Below, in pieces: positions 27,771 through 36,621 of a stretch of DNA of 64,000 nt. Source of the stretch: Eubacterium sp. (GTDB lineage Bacteria; Bacillota; Clostridia; Lachnospirales; Lachnospiraceae). How positions within the stretch are numbered: position 1 is the stretch's first letter; the number at the start of each line of letters is the position of its first letter. A model generated the notes under the pieces. It made no database searches and was not told the origin of the DNA. It saw nothing but the letters and a program-made list of their open reading frames with translations. Where the stretch lies: contig JAAWDZ010000047.1 in assembly GCA_022794015.1 (NCBI GenBank), positions 1 through 64,000 of the forward strand. Direction: 5' to 3'. A program made the position numbers and the translations under genes.

Positions 27771-28964
27771 ATGGAGGCATACAGCGGATTTGCGGAGGTT
27801 TATGACCTGTTTATGGATAACGTACCATACGAAGACTGGTACAGATATCTCGTCCGTATATTGCGCAGGTACGGTGTGAAAGACGGCCTGATCCTGGAGC
27901 TTGGCTGCGGTACCGGAAAAATGACCCGTCTTCTGTCAGGAGCAGGTTATGATATGATTGGCGTGGATATTTCGGGCGATATGCTCGGAATTGCAAGGCA
28001 GGCAGAAACGCCGGCTTCCAGTATCCTGTATCTGAATCAGGACATGCGTGAATTTGAACTTTACGGCACAGTCCGCGCAGTCGTCAGCGTCTGTGATTCC
28101 ATGAATTACATAACAGAAAAAGGGGATTTGCAAAGAGTATTTTCTCTTGTAAATAATTATCTGGATCCTGGCGGTATTTTTGTATTTGACCTGAATACAC
28201 CATATAAATATCGGGAATTAATGGGGACTGCTACCATATGTGAAAACCGGGAGGAAGCCAGTTTTATCTGGGAAAATGATTATAACAGGTACACACGGAT
28301 CAATGAATACGATTTGACGTTTTTTGTCCGGGAGAAAGACGGCAGATACCAAAAATACGAAGAAACACACTATCAGCGGGCATATGAGATAAAAAAAATA
28401 AAAGAACTGATAGAAAAATCCGGTCTGGAATGGGTAGCCTGTTACGAGGCCTTTAGCGAAAAGGCGCCGGGAGAGAAAAGCGAACGGGTATACTGCATTG
28501 CCAGAGAATGTACCAAAAATAAAGGAGGCACAAAACATGTCAGATTACATCGTAAGGGCAACGGCGGCAAACGGACAAATCCGCGCGTTTGCCATCACGT
28601 CAAGGGAACTCACAGAAACTGCAAGAATACGCCACAACACAAGTCCGGTTATGACAGCCGCACTTGGAAGGCTTTTATCCGGCGCCGTCATGATGGGCGC
28701 TATGATGAAAGGGGAAAAGGATCTTCTGACCATACAGATTCAGGGCAGCGGCCCGGCAAAAGCGCTGACGGTAACCGCAGATTCCGCAGGGCATGTCAAA
28801 GGCTATCCCGAAGTGGCAGACGTGATACTGCCGCCCAATGCACAGGGGAAGTTAGACGTAGGCGGCGCCATTGGCATCGGCGTGATGAGCGTCATAAAAG
28901 ACCTTGGCATGAAAGAACCCTATGTAGGGCAAATCGCGCTGCAGACCGGGGAGATTGCAGATGA
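27771..28964 (+). CDS. Class I SAM-dependent methyltransferase with lost stop codon
   Basis: The N-terminal 245 residues form a normal small SAM methyltransferase: SAM-binding motif I LILELGCGTGKMTRLL, motif II MIGVDISGDML, and the acidic VSVCDSMNYI segment, followed by a C-terminal beta region ending RVYCIARE. Substrate unknown. The frame should end here but reads on through most of hslO's first half in another frame, adding about 145 Arg/His-rich residues with no resemblance to any family. One extra A in the A5 run at 28515-28519 would give ...TKK-stop and a product of about 250 residues. The functional end is therefore probably near 28520. Start chosen at ATG 27771, 7 nt after GGGAGGG; an ATG at 27765 is too close to that site. 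Confidence 0.8.
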   Translation: MEAYSGFAEVYDLFMDNVPYEDWYRYLVRILRRYGVKDGLILELGCGTGKMTRLLSGAGYDMIGVDISGDMLGIARQAETPASSILYLNQDMREFELYGTVRAVVSVCDSMNYITEKGDLQRVFSLVNNYLDPGGIFVFDLNTPYKYRELMGTATICENREEASFIWENDYNRYTRINEYDLTFFVREKDGRYQKYEETHYQRAYEIKKIKELIEKSGLEWVACYEAFSEKAPGEKSERVYCIARECTKNKGGTKHVRLHRKGNGGKRTNPRVCHHVKGTHRNCKNTPQHKSGYDSRTWKAFIRRRHDGRYDERGKGSSDHTDSGQRPGKSADGNRRFRRACQRLSRSGRRDTAAQCTGEVRRRRRHWHRRDERHKRPWHERTLCRANRAADRGDCR

Positions 28965-29406
28965 TCTGACTTATTATTTTGTTACTTCAGAGCAAATTCC
29001 TTCTTCGGTAGGGCTTGGCGTACTGATGAATAAAAATAACACGGTAAAACAGGCGGGCGGGTTTATTCTGCAGCTTATGCCGTTTACGGATGAAGAAACG
29101 ATTGCAAAATTAGAAAAACAGATTGCAGATTTAAAGAGCATTACAGCGCTGCTGGAAAAAGGAGACACACCGGAGCAGCTATTAAAAGAGGTGCTCGGCG
29201 ACATTCCATTTGAAGTGACAGATACGCTTCCGGCCAGCTTTCACTGCAACTGTTCAAAGGAGCGGATATCAAAATCTCTGGCCACGATTGGCAGGAAAGA
29301 TTTAGATGAAATGATAGCGGATGGCAATGGTATTGAGGTGAAATGTCATTTCTGCAATACCAGTTACCAGTTTGACACTGAGGAGTTAAAGGAGATACGA
29401 CATTGA
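28537..29406 (+). CDS. hslO: Redox-regulated chaperone Hsp33
   Basis: A 289-residue Hsp33, a cytosolic holdase activated by oxidation. The C-terminal zinc switch is present as CNC (FHCNCSKERI) and CxxC (CHFCNT). The N-terminal domain begins MSDYIVRATAANGQIRAFAI and has the typical RLLSGAVMMGAMMKGEKDLLTIQIQ region, read here in parts. Start at ATG 28537 lies behind AAAGGAGGC; an upstream in-frame ATG at 28498 lacks support. Its stop overlaps the TTG start of nadE. Confidence 0.96.
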   Translation: MSDYIVRATAANGQIRAFAITSRELTETARIRHNTSPVMTAALGRLLSGAVMMGAMMKGEKDLLTIQIQGSGPAKALTVTADSAGHVKGYPEVADVILPPNAQGKLDVGGAIGIGVMSVIKDLGMKEPYVGQIALQTGEIADDLTYYFVTSEQIPSSVGLGVLMNKNNTVKQAGGFILQLMPFTDEETIAKLEKQIADLKSITALLEKGDTPEQLLKEVLGDIPFEVTDTLPASFHCNCSKERISKSLATIGRKDLDEMIADGNGIEVKCHFCNTSYQFDTEELKEIRH

Positions 29407-31307
29407 AAGACGGGTATATCAAAACAGCGGCGATAACGCCGGATACAAAAGTGGCGGACACCATATATAATACAGAGCAAATTTGTAAAAAAATAATAGA
29501 ATGCAGTGTAAATGGCGCAAAGATTTTGGTTTTCCCGGAGCTTTGTATTACAGGCTACAGCTGCGGGGATTTGTTTTTGCAGGATTTGCTTTTGGATAAA
29601 GCGATGGAGGGGCTTTTAAAGATTGCAGCTACGACAAAAGAGTTGGACGCTATTGTATTTGTCGGCCTTCCGGTTCGTTACAGGGGCAAGCTTTACAATG
29701 CAGCGGCGGTAGTCAGCCGTGGAGAGGTACTGGGGATTGTGCCAAAGACATATCTGCCCAATTACAATGAGTTTTATGAGCTGCGCCATTTCTCCAGAGG
29801 AATGGAGGATACCGTTGAGATTGAAATCGGAGGGGAAATAGTGCCGATGGGAACAAAGCAGTTATTTGTCTGCGCATCTGTGCCGGAGCTTGTCATTGCC
29901 ATAGAAATCTGCGAAGATCTCTGGGCGCCAGACCCGCCTGGTACGATGCATGCTTTGTCCGGCGCAACGGTGCTTGTGAATCTTTCTGCAAGCGACGAGG
30001 CAATCGGAAAGGATGCTTATCGAAGAGAACTCGTATGCGGACAGTCGGCAAGGCTTCTTTGCGGCTATATTTATGCCAGTGCGGGAAACGGGGAATCGAC
30101 GCAGGATGTGGTATATTCCGCTCACAATATGATTGCAGAAAATGGAATGTTGCTGGCGGAATCTGCGCGGTTTGCAAACGATACTATTTATACGGAAATA
30201 GATGTAAAGAAGCTTTCGCAGGAGCGCAGGCGCAATACGGCTTTTGAAACCTGCGGGGATGCGGACTGCTATGAAGAAACGGAGTTTCAGCTGAAGCCGG
30301 AAACCACAGAGCTGACGCGTTTTATTGACCCTGCGCCGTTTGTGCCGGGGAAGAAAAAGGAACGCCAGAAACGCTGTGACGAGATTTTGACGATTCAGTC
30401 CATGGGGCTTTGCAAACGGCTTGAGCATACAAATTGCAAGTGTGCGGTAGTGGGAATCTCCGGAGGCCTGGATTCTACACTGGCGCTGCTTGTGACAGTA
30501 CGTGCATTCGACGCTTTGGGACTGTCCCGTGAAGGGATTAAAGCGGTGACGATGCCTGGGTTTGGAACGACGGATCGAACCTATCAAAATGCAGTCAATA
30601 TGATAAAGAGTTTAGGCGTAACCTTTCTGGAAGTGCCAATCCAAAATGCGGTCAGTTTGCATTTCGAGGATATCGGGCAGGATGAGAAATGCCATGATGT
30701 AACGTATGAAAATGCCCAGGCGAGAGAGCGTACCCAGATACTGATGGATATTGCAAACAAAGAGGGCGGCATGGTGATCGGAACCGGAGATATGTCGGAA
30801 CTGGCGCTTGGCTGGGCGACGTATAATGGAGATCACATGTCAATGTACGGCGTGAATTCCTCCGTGCCCAAAACGCTGGTGCGGCATCTGGTGCATTATT
30901 ATGCGGACACCTGTAAAGATAAAACGCTGAAAAAAATTCTGCTTGACGTACTTGATACACCTGTGAGCCCGGAGCTTCTGCCGCCGAAGGAGGGCGAAAT
31001 ATCCCAGAAGACGGAGGATTTGGTGGGGCCTTATGAGCTGCATGATTTTTTCCTGTATTATATGCTGCGCTTTGGATATCCGCCTCAAAAAGTTTATCGT
31101 TTGGCATGCAGGGCATTTGCAGGCGTATATGAGGACGAGGTGATTTTAAAATGGCTAAAAAATTATTATCGGAGATTTTTCTCGCAGCAGTTTAAACGAT
31201 CCTGCCTGCCGGACGGACCGAAGGTGGGGACGGTTGCGCTTTCGCCGAGAGGGGATTTGCGGATGCCGTCGGATGCGTGTGTGAGGATTTGGATGGAGGA
31301 GCTTTAA
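29403..31307 (+). CDS. nadE: Glutamine-dependent NAD+ synthetase
   Basis: A 634-residue enzyme that converts deamido-NAD+ to NAD+ using glutamine, the last step of NAD synthesis. The N-terminal nitrilase domain shows the Glu/Lys/Cys triad: FPELCITGY, KTYLPNYNEF and ICEDLW. The C-terminal synthetase domain has the PP-loop VGISGGLDSTLAL plus GTGDMSELALGW. The start is TTG at 29403, inside the hslO stop (4-bp overlap), since the family N-terminus KDGYIKTAAITP follows at once and no ATG lies nearby. The aldo/keto reductase gene begins 1 nt after its stop. Confidence 0.96.
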   Translation: MKDGYIKTAAITPDTKVADTIYNTEQICKKIIECSVNGAKILVFPELCITGYSCGDLFLQDLLLDKAMEGLLKIAATTKELDAIVFVGLPVRYRGKLYNAAAVVSRGEVLGIVPKTYLPNYNEFYELRHFSRGMEDTVEIEIGGEIVPMGTKQLFVCASVPELVIAIEICEDLWAPDPPGTMHALSGATVLVNLSASDEAIGKDAYRRELVCGQSARLLCGYIYASAGNGESTQDVVYSAHNMIAENGMLLAESARFANDTIYTEIDVKKLSQERRRNTAFETCGDADCYEETEFQLKPETTELTRFIDPAPFVPGKKKERQKRCDEILTIQSMGLCKRLEHTNCKCAVVGISGGLDSTLALLVTVRAFDALGLSREGIKAVTMPGFGTTDRTYQNAVNMIKSLGVTFLEVPIQNAVSLHFEDIGQDEKCHDVTYENAQARERTQILMDIANKEGGMVIGTGDMSELALGWATYNGDHMSMYGVNSSVPKTLVRHLVHYYADTCKDKTLKKILLDVLDTPVSPELLPPKEGEISQKTEDLVGPYELHDFFLYYMLRFGYPPQKVYRLACRAFAGVYEDEVILKWLKNYYRRFFSQQFKRSCLPDGPKVGTVALSPRGDLRMPSDACVRIWMEEL

Positions 31308-31308
31308 A

Positions 31309-32487
31309 ATGCAATACAGAAAAGACCGCAGGGGAAATGACCTGTCCGTACTGGGGTACGGCTGCATGCGTTTTACCAGAAAGGGCAGCGGCATCGACAT
31401 GGAAAAAGCGGAACAGGAGCTGATGCATGCGATTGCGCAGGGCGTCAATTATCTGGATACTGCATATATTTATCCAGGCAGCGAGGCGGCGGTGGGGGAA
31501 ATCCTGCATAAAAACCACTGCAGGGATCAGGTATATATCGCGACAAAACTGCCGCATTACATGATAAAATCCATGGAAGGTGTGGAAAAAACCTTTCAGG
31601 AAGAATTGCGGCGCCTGAAAACAGATCATATTGATTATTACCTGATGCATATGCTGACTGATACCGACACCTGGGAGAAGCTGAAAAAAATGGGAATGGA
31701 AGACTGGATAAAGGAGAAGATGAAAAGCGGTGCAATCCGCAATATTGGATTTTCCTATCATGGGCATACGGCTGTATTCAAACAGCTTGTGGATGCATAC
31801 GACTGGGATTTCTGTCAGATCCAGTACAACTACATGGACGAGCACAGCCAGGCCGGGAGGGAGGGCCTGCTCTATGCCAGTCAAAAAGGTATCCCGGTTA
31901 TTATTATGGAACCGCTGCGCGGCGGGCGTTTGGTAAATCTATTGCCCAAAAGCGCCAAGCGGCTGTTTGAGCAGGACGGGCAGCGCCGGACTGCTGCAGA
32001 AATGGCCTTCCGCTGGCTCTATAATCAGCCGGAGGTTACATGTGTGCTTTCCGGAATGAATTCATTGGAGATGATTGACGAAAATATAAAAACGGCAGAT
32101 AAAGCTGTTGTCGGGCATTTTTCCAAAGAGGACGAGATTTTGATCAAACAGGTAAAGGAGGAAATCCAGAAAAACGTAAAAGTAGGCTGCACCGGCTGCG
32201 GCTATTGTATGCCCTGTCCGTCAGGCGTGGATATTCCGGTGACCTTCCGCTGCTACAATGAGATGTATTCGGAAACAAAGGGCGGCGCCAGAAAAGAATA
32301 TCTGCAGTGTACTGCATTTCGAAAGAATCAGAGCAGCGCGTCACAATGTATTGAATGTGGGAAATGTGAGCAGCATTGTCCGCAGCAGATTCCAATACGG
32401 AAGGAATTAAAGCAGGCAGTAAAAGAACTGGAGACATTGCCATATAAGGTGGCAAAAAAAGGGATAGCATTATTTAAGTTATGGTAA
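31309..32487 (+). CDS. Aldo/keto reductase with C-terminal 2x[4Fe-4S] ferredoxin domain
   Basis: A 392-residue protein. Residues 1-280 form an aldo/keto reductase barrel: YGCMRF, the catalytic-type LDTAYIYPGSE (Asp and Tyr), HIDYYLMHML, and IQYNYMDE. The C-terminal 80 residues carry two cysteine clusters, CTGCGYCMPCPSGVDIP and CIECGKCEQHCPQQIPI, for two [4Fe-4S] centres. This fusion is common in anaerobic Firmicutes; the electron partner and substrate are not known. A GGAGGAGC site in the nadE tail precedes the ATG. Confidence 0.92.
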   Translation: MQYRKDRRGNDLSVLGYGCMRFTRKGSGIDMEKAEQELMHAIAQGVNYLDTAYIYPGSEAAVGEILHKNHCRDQVYIATKLPHYMIKSMEGVEKTFQEELRRLKTDHIDYYLMHMLTDTDTWEKLKKMGMEDWIKEKMKSGAIRNIGFSYHGHTAVFKQLVDAYDWDFCQIQYNYMDEHSQAGREGLLYASQKGIPVIIMEPLRGGRLVNLLPKSAKRLFEQDGQRRTAAEMAFRWLYNQPEVTCVLSGMNSLEMIDENIKTADKAVVGHFSKEDEILIKQVKEEIQKNVKVGCTGCGYCMPCPSGVDIPVTFRCYNEMYSETKGGARKEYLQCTAFRKNQSSASQCIECGKCEQHCPQQIPIRKELKQAVKELETLPYKVAKKGIALFKLW

Positions 32488-32500
32488 AATAAAGGAACAT

Positions 32501-32544
32501 AAAATATCCGATGCAGTTGAAACAGAAACTGGATCGGATATTTT
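32501..32544. terminator. Bidirectional terminator between converging genes
   Basis: AAAATATCCGAT (32501-32512) pairs perfectly with ATCGGATATTTT (32533-32544), and the inner CAGTT/AACTG can extend the stem. It separates the aldo/keto reductase from the PAP2 gene. Confidence 0.85.
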
Positions 32545-32581
32545 AGATGGAAGGTATTAAAAAATCAAAGTCTGGAATAAT

Positions 32582-33292
32582 CTAAATCTGTCTGACCTGT
32601 TCTTTTAAAGCGGTTTTACCTTCGCCTGCATGCAGAGTATCTCTGGTGTAGACAACAGTATACATAAATACAGATAACACAATTCCGGTAATTACGTCAA
32701 ATACAGAGTGTTGTTTTAAAAACATAGTAGATAATACAATACTGATCATAAAAACTGCGGAACCATATCGAAGCCATTTATTTTCTTTAAAATCTGTACA
32801 GTGCCAAACGGCAATATTGACGCCAATGGAATTATATACATGGATGCTGGGGAACAGGTTGGTCGGTGTATCAGCCAGATAAAGTCCTTTTACCATATCT
32901 GTGAATATGTTGTCCCGTTCAAAAACAACCGGCCTTAAATGGTGTCCATTGGGGTATACAGTCGAAATAATCAGAAAAATAGTCATTCCGATAAATAAAA
33001 ATGCACACAGTCTGTAGAATTCGTCTTTGTTTTTCAGTAAAAAATAAAGAACTGCTACAGCTACATATGCGAACCATAATAAATATGGAATAATAAAATA
33101 TTCAATAAAAGGAATTTTGTCATCAATCGGCATGTGTATTACATGAAAATGATTGGTTACAGTCTGCTCAAGCCAGGAAAACCATGGAAGATACAAAAAC
33201 AGATATAACAGCAAAAGGCCGTGTTTGTATTTCTGGCAGAATGTGCAGATTTTCTCCTTCAATGTTATGGGGTTACTTTCTGATAAGTTCAC
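32582..33292 (-). CDS. PAP2-family membrane phosphatase
   Basis: A polytopic membrane protein of about 236 residues with five or six TM segments. PAP2-type motifs are present in order: NGHHLRP near the first conserved block, FPSIHVYNSI (the SxH block), and FLKQHSVFDVITG (the HxxxD block). Such enzymes remove phosphate from lipid phosphates such as phosphatidate or undecaprenyl diphosphate, or transfer phospho-head groups. Substrate unknown. The start is uncertain: GTG at 33292 has an AAAGGTGAT site just upstream, while an in-frame ATG at 33343 (253 residues) has no ribosome site. Stands alone, opposite to its neighbours. Confidence 0.85.
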   Translation of the reverse strand: MNLSESNPITLKEKICTFCQKYKHGLLLLYLFLYLPWFSWLEQTVTNHFHVIHMPIDDKIPFIEYFIIPYLLWFAYVAVAVLYFLLKNKDEFYRLCAFLFIGMTIFLIISTVYPNGHHLRPVVFERDNIFTDMVKGLYLADTPTNLFPSIHVYNSIGVNIAVWHCTDFKENKWLRYGSAVFMISIVLSTMFLKQHSVFDVITGIVLSVFMYTVVYTRDTLHAGEGKTALKEQVRQI

Positions 33293-33472
33293 AATATCAC
33301 CTTTTATCCTTGCTTTTTCATTATTATGCTCGTTGATTTGCATTATAGCACAGGAGTTTTTTGCCTACAATCCTGTTTTTCCTAAATTAATAAATTTTAG
33401 TAATTTCTTAAGATTTGGGGATTTGGATTCAAAATAAATTGTGTAATAATTCAGAGAAAAATCGGTTTTGTG

Positions 33473-33628
33473 ATGGAGTGCACAGCGGCATTTATCAAAT
33501 TCTGCTGCTATAAGTGCAACAGAATAAAATCATACTTTTTTCTGACGGCGGTAATTTTGGGTGTTGTTGCCGTGTCAGTTTGTTACGGCTCTGATATGCA
33601 AAAGATGCCGAAGGAAAATAGGGCGTAA
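33473..33628 (+). CDS. Possible 51-residue single-TM small protein
   Basis: The 33344-33763 gap contains a short frame starting at ATG 33473. It has an N-terminal Cys-rich basic part (FCCYKCNRIKS), one hydrophobic helix (YFFLTAVILGVVAVSVCY) and a basic tail. The topology is like many small membrane proteins, but there is no good ribosome site and no family is recognised. The rest of the gap, apart from the promoter near 33700, shows nothing clear. Confidence 0.25.
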   Translation: MECTAAFIKFCCYKCNRIKSYFFLTAVILGVVAVSVCYGSDMQKMPKENRA

Positions 33629-33690
33629 GCATGCGCCAGGCTGGAGAGGCATAAACAACATTATTAAGAATTTGTGAAATCTCCTATATA

Positions 33691-33721
33691 TTAACAAAAG
33701 TTTCAAAAAGTATGTTATAAT
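33691..33721 (+). promoter_or_regulatory. Candidate promoter for the alarmone synthetase gene
   Basis: TATAAT at 33716-33721 with TTAACA 19 nt upstream (33691-33696). The spacing is long but the -10 is perfect. It lies 43 nt before ATG 33764. Confidence 0.4.
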
Positions 33722-33763
33722 AAAGCAGTAATAAGCAATCATACAGTATGGAGGTTTTAGCAA

Positions 33764-34432
33764 ATGCTGCAGAGTACACAGGGCAGATTTGGGGAAGATG
33801 TGGACAGTTGGAAGACGCTTATGTTTATTTATACAAGTGCCTTAAAAGAAGTAAATACCAAACTGGAGATTTTAAACGAGGAGTTCAGGCACGTACATCA
33901 GTATAATCCGATTGAATATATCAAATCCCGTGTGAAGTCCCCGGAGAGTATTGTTAAGAAACTAAAACGTCATGGATATGAAAGCACCATCAGTAACATG
34001 ATGGAGCATATAAACGACATTGCAGGCATCCGGGTTGTCTGCTCATTTACTTCCGATATTTACCGAATGGCGGAGATGATCGGCAAACAGAACGATTTGA
34101 CGATTGTTTCAGTCAAGGATTACATCAGGCACCCGAAGCAAAGTGGCTATAAGAGCTATCATATGCTGGTTACGATTCCGATTTTTATGTCCGACCGCGT
34201 TGTTAATACTAAGGTAGAGATTCAGATCCGTACGATGGCAATGGATTTCTGGGCCAGCCTGGAGCATAAAATTTATTATAAGTTTGAAGGGAATGCGCCG
34301 GAATATATCAGCAGGGATTTGCGGGAGTGTTCTGGGATAGTGTCTATGTTAGATGCGAAAATGCTCAGTTTAAATGAGGCGATTTTAAAGGCCAAAAAGG
34401 AACAGGAAGAGGAGAACAGTATTTTGAAATAG
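33764..34432 (+). CDS. Small alarmone synthetase (RelQ-type GTP pyrophosphokinase)
   Basis: A 222-residue stand-alone (p)ppGpp synthetase that transfers pyrophosphate from ATP to GDP/GTP. The RelA/SpoT synthetase domain shows IAGIRVVCSFTSDIYRMAEM, DYIRHPKQSGYKSYHMLVTI and VEIQIRTMAMDFWASLEHKI. There is no hydrolase, TGS or ACT domain, which makes it a SAS of the RelQ/YjbM class. A TATGGAGG site precedes the ATG, and a strong terminator follows, so it is probably monocistronic. Confidence 0.93.
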   Translation: MLQSTQGRFGEDVDSWKTLMFIYTSALKEVNTKLEILNEEFRHVHQYNPIEYIKSRVKSPESIVKKLKRHGYESTISNMMEHINDIAGIRVVCSFTSDIYRMAEMIGKQNDLTIVSVKDYIRHPKQSGYKSYHMLVTIPIFMSDRVVNTKVEIQIRTMAMDFWASLEHKIYYKFEGNAPEYISRDLRECSGIVSMLDAKMLSLNEAILKAKKEQEEENSILK

Positions 34433-34497
34433 AGTGCGGCATTTGGCCCATGCCTTGATGGGAAAAGAAACTGTCGGGAAGCAGACCGCTCGGAATA

Positions 34498-34537
34498 CAG
34501 GAACAAAAGCAGCTCATATGAGCTGCTTTTGTTCCTG
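34498..34537. terminator. Perfect 40-nt palindromic terminator
   Basis: 34498-34537 is a perfect palindrome centred on CATATG (CAGGAACAAAAGCAGCT and its complement). It is followed by AAATTTTTTAAAAAG. It ends the alarmone synthetase transcript. Confidence 0.85.
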
Positions 34538-34701
34538 AAATTTTTTAAAAAGAAAAAAGAAGGCAAAACAACCATCTTTCTTCAGTTACCAATATTGGCA
34601 AAGATTTCTGTTTTAACCAGGGATGCGGATTGTATTCTGTTTTAAATGATGATATTATAACCATGGATTCCCGAATCTCCCTGCGGCTGATTTTGGGCCA
34701 T

Positions 34702-34758
34702 ATATACACAAATTTAATCGATCTGCGTTTCATGTACACTTTATAAATTTGTGTATAT
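34702..34758. repeat. Perfect 15-bp inverted repeat with 27-bp spacer upstream of the phosphoglucomutase gene
   Basis: ATATACACAAATTTA (34702-34716) and TAAATTTGTGTATAT (34744-34758) are exact inverted copies. The 34433-34845 gap holds no supported gene. The site lies about 90 nt before ATG 34846 and could be a two-site operator or the ends of a lost small element. No T-run follows, so it is not a terminator. Confidence 0.6.
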
Positions 34759-34845
34759 CTGACAAAAAATCATTTTGCAAAATCAGGTACAAAGGGAATT
34801 CCTGGAGTACATAACCGTATAAAGGACGGTTTTAAGGAGGGTTTT

Positions 34846-36621
34846 ATGGACGCACAAAAAACATATTCTTTCTGGATGCAGAATCCGTATTTTGATGAGG
34901 AAACGAAACGGGAGCTGGCGGCGATTGCCGGTGACGAACGGGAAATTGCCGATCGCTTTTATAAAGATCTGGCTTTTGGCACGGGCGGCCTGCGCGGTGT
35001 GATTGGGGCAGGCACAAACCGGATGAATATTTATACCGTACGTAAGGCCACGCAGGGGCTGGCCAATTATATCATGCGGGAAGGCTTATCGGAAAGGGGC
35101 GTTGCCATTGCGTACGATTCCCGACATAAGTCGGCGTTATTTGCCGAAGAAGCGGCGCTTGTCCTTGCCGCAAACGGCATTCGGGCAAATGTATTTTCCA
35201 GGCTTTGCCCTACCCCGATGCTTTCTTTTGCCGTGCGAAAGCTTGGCTGTGCCGCAGGAATTGCCGTTACCGCGAGCCATAATCCGGCGGAATACAACGG
35301 TTATAAGGTTTACTGGGAAGACGGCGGACAGATTACGCCGCCGAGGGATCGGGATATTATTGAGGAAGTAAACGGTGTAACGGATTTTGCCCAGGTAAAA
35401 ACGATGCAGAAAGAGGACGCCGTAAACGCGGGTCTATACGCCACAATCCCGGAAGAGGTATCTGATGCGTATATAGAGGTATTAAAGCAGTTACAGATCC
35501 ATCCAGAGCTTATACGCAGGGAAGCCGCCGGCTTAAAAATTGTCTATACGCCGCTGCATGGCGCCGGAAATCTTCCGGTCAGGCGGATTTTAAAGGAACT
35601 GGGGTTTACGCAGGTTTATATGGTAAAGGAGCAGGAGGAGCCGGATGGGGATTTCCCTACGGTAGCCTCACCGAATCCGGAGGAGCCGGATGCGTTTTCC
35701 CTTGCGTTAAAGCTTGCCGGAGAAGTCGATGCAGATATTGTGCTTGCCACCGATCCGGACTCTGACCGTTTAGGCGTATATGCAAAGGATGGTAAGGACG
35801 GCGCTTATCGGAGCTTTACCGGAAATATGCTGGGGATGCTGCTATTGGAATATATCCTTTCCCAGAAAAAAGAAATGGGTGCGCTGCCCAAAAACGGAGC
35901 GGTTGTTACGACAATCGTATCCGGAAAAATGGCAAAGCGGATTACGGAAGAATACCAGGTAAAGCTGATAGAGACGTTGACCGGGTTTAAATATATCGGG
36001 GAGCAGATCCGTCTGTTTGAACAGGAACACAGCCTGGAATTTCTGTTTGGCTATGAGGAAAGCTACGGCTGCCTGATAGGTACATATGCCCGTGATAAAG
36101 ATGCGGTTGCGGCGGTAATGGCCATTTGTGAGGCTGCAGTATGGTGCAGATACCAGGGAATGACGCTTTGCGATCAGATGGAACGCCTGTATCAAAAATA
36201 TGGATTCTATCAGGAAACGCTTGATACGGCCATTTTAAAAGGTCAGGATGGGGCCAGAAAAATTGCCGCTATGATAGAAGGAATAAGGGAAAATGTCCCG
36301 GAGAGAATTGGCGGGGAAAAGGTTGTGCAGTTTACCGATTACCGCGAAGGCGTGCGGGTGGATTGCGTGAGCGGTAAAAAAGAAACAGTGGGGCTTCCCA
36401 GGTCCAATGTTTTATATTTTGGGTTATCAGAGGAAGGGTTTTGCTGCATTCGCCCGTCCGGCACAGAGCCAAAGATTAAGTTTTATATTGGGGTCAGGGC
36501 AGAAAGCCAGGAAACAGCGCAAAGGAAGCTTGCGAACTTAAAGGAGGCGCTCACTTCGCTTGTAAAAGGGCAGGAAGGCCCGGATTCGTCAGCAAATGCA
36601 GGGTGTGCGTATGAGGGATGA
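34846..36621 (+). CDS. Phosphoglucomutase / phosphomannomutase
   Basis: A 591-residue alpha-D-phosphohexomutase interconverting hexose 1- and 6-phosphates in the cytosol. The phosphoserine loop is TASHNPAEYNGYKVYW, the metal loop is DPDSDRLGVYA, the sugar-binding loop is GYEESYGCLIG, and the phosphate-binding loop is RPSGTEPKIKFYIGV. Length and the N-terminal TGGLRG motif match the PgcA-like group of Firmicutes. AAGGAGGG lies 8 nt before the ATG. Its 3' end overlaps the ECF sigma gene. Confidence 0.95.
   Translation: MDAQKTYSFWMQNPYFDEETKRELAAIAGDEREIADRFYKDLAFGTGGLRGVIGAGTNRMNIYTVRKATQGLANYIMREGLSERGVAIAYDSRHKSALFAEEAALVLAANGIRANVFSRLCPTPMLSFAVRKLGCAAGIAVTASHNPAEYNGYKVYWEDGGQITPPRDRDIIEEVNGVTDFAQVKTMQKEDAVNAGLYATIPEEVSDAYIEVLKQLQIHPELIRREAAGLKIVYTPLHGAGNLPVRRILKELGFTQVYMVKEQEEPDGDFPTVASPNPEEPDAFSLALKLAGEVDADIVLATDPDSDRLGVYAKDGKDGAYRSFTGNMLGMLLLEYILSQKKEMGALPKNGAVVTTIVSGKMAKRITEEYQVKLIETLTGFKYIGEQIRLFEQEHSLEFLFGYEESYGCLIGTYARDKDAVAAVMAICEAAVWCRYQGMTLCDQMERLYQKYGFYQETLDTAILKGQDGARKIAAMIEGIRENVPERIGGEKVVQFTDYREGVRVDCVSGKKETVGLPRSNVLYFGLSEEGFCCIRPSGTEPKIKFYIGVRAESQETAQRKLANLKEALTSLVKGQEGPDSSANAGCAYEG

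Noticed and set aside
34545-34739. 64-residue minus-strand frame upstream of the phosphoglucomutase gene
   Set aside because: No ribosome site, odd composition, overlaps the inverted repeat and a terminator tail.
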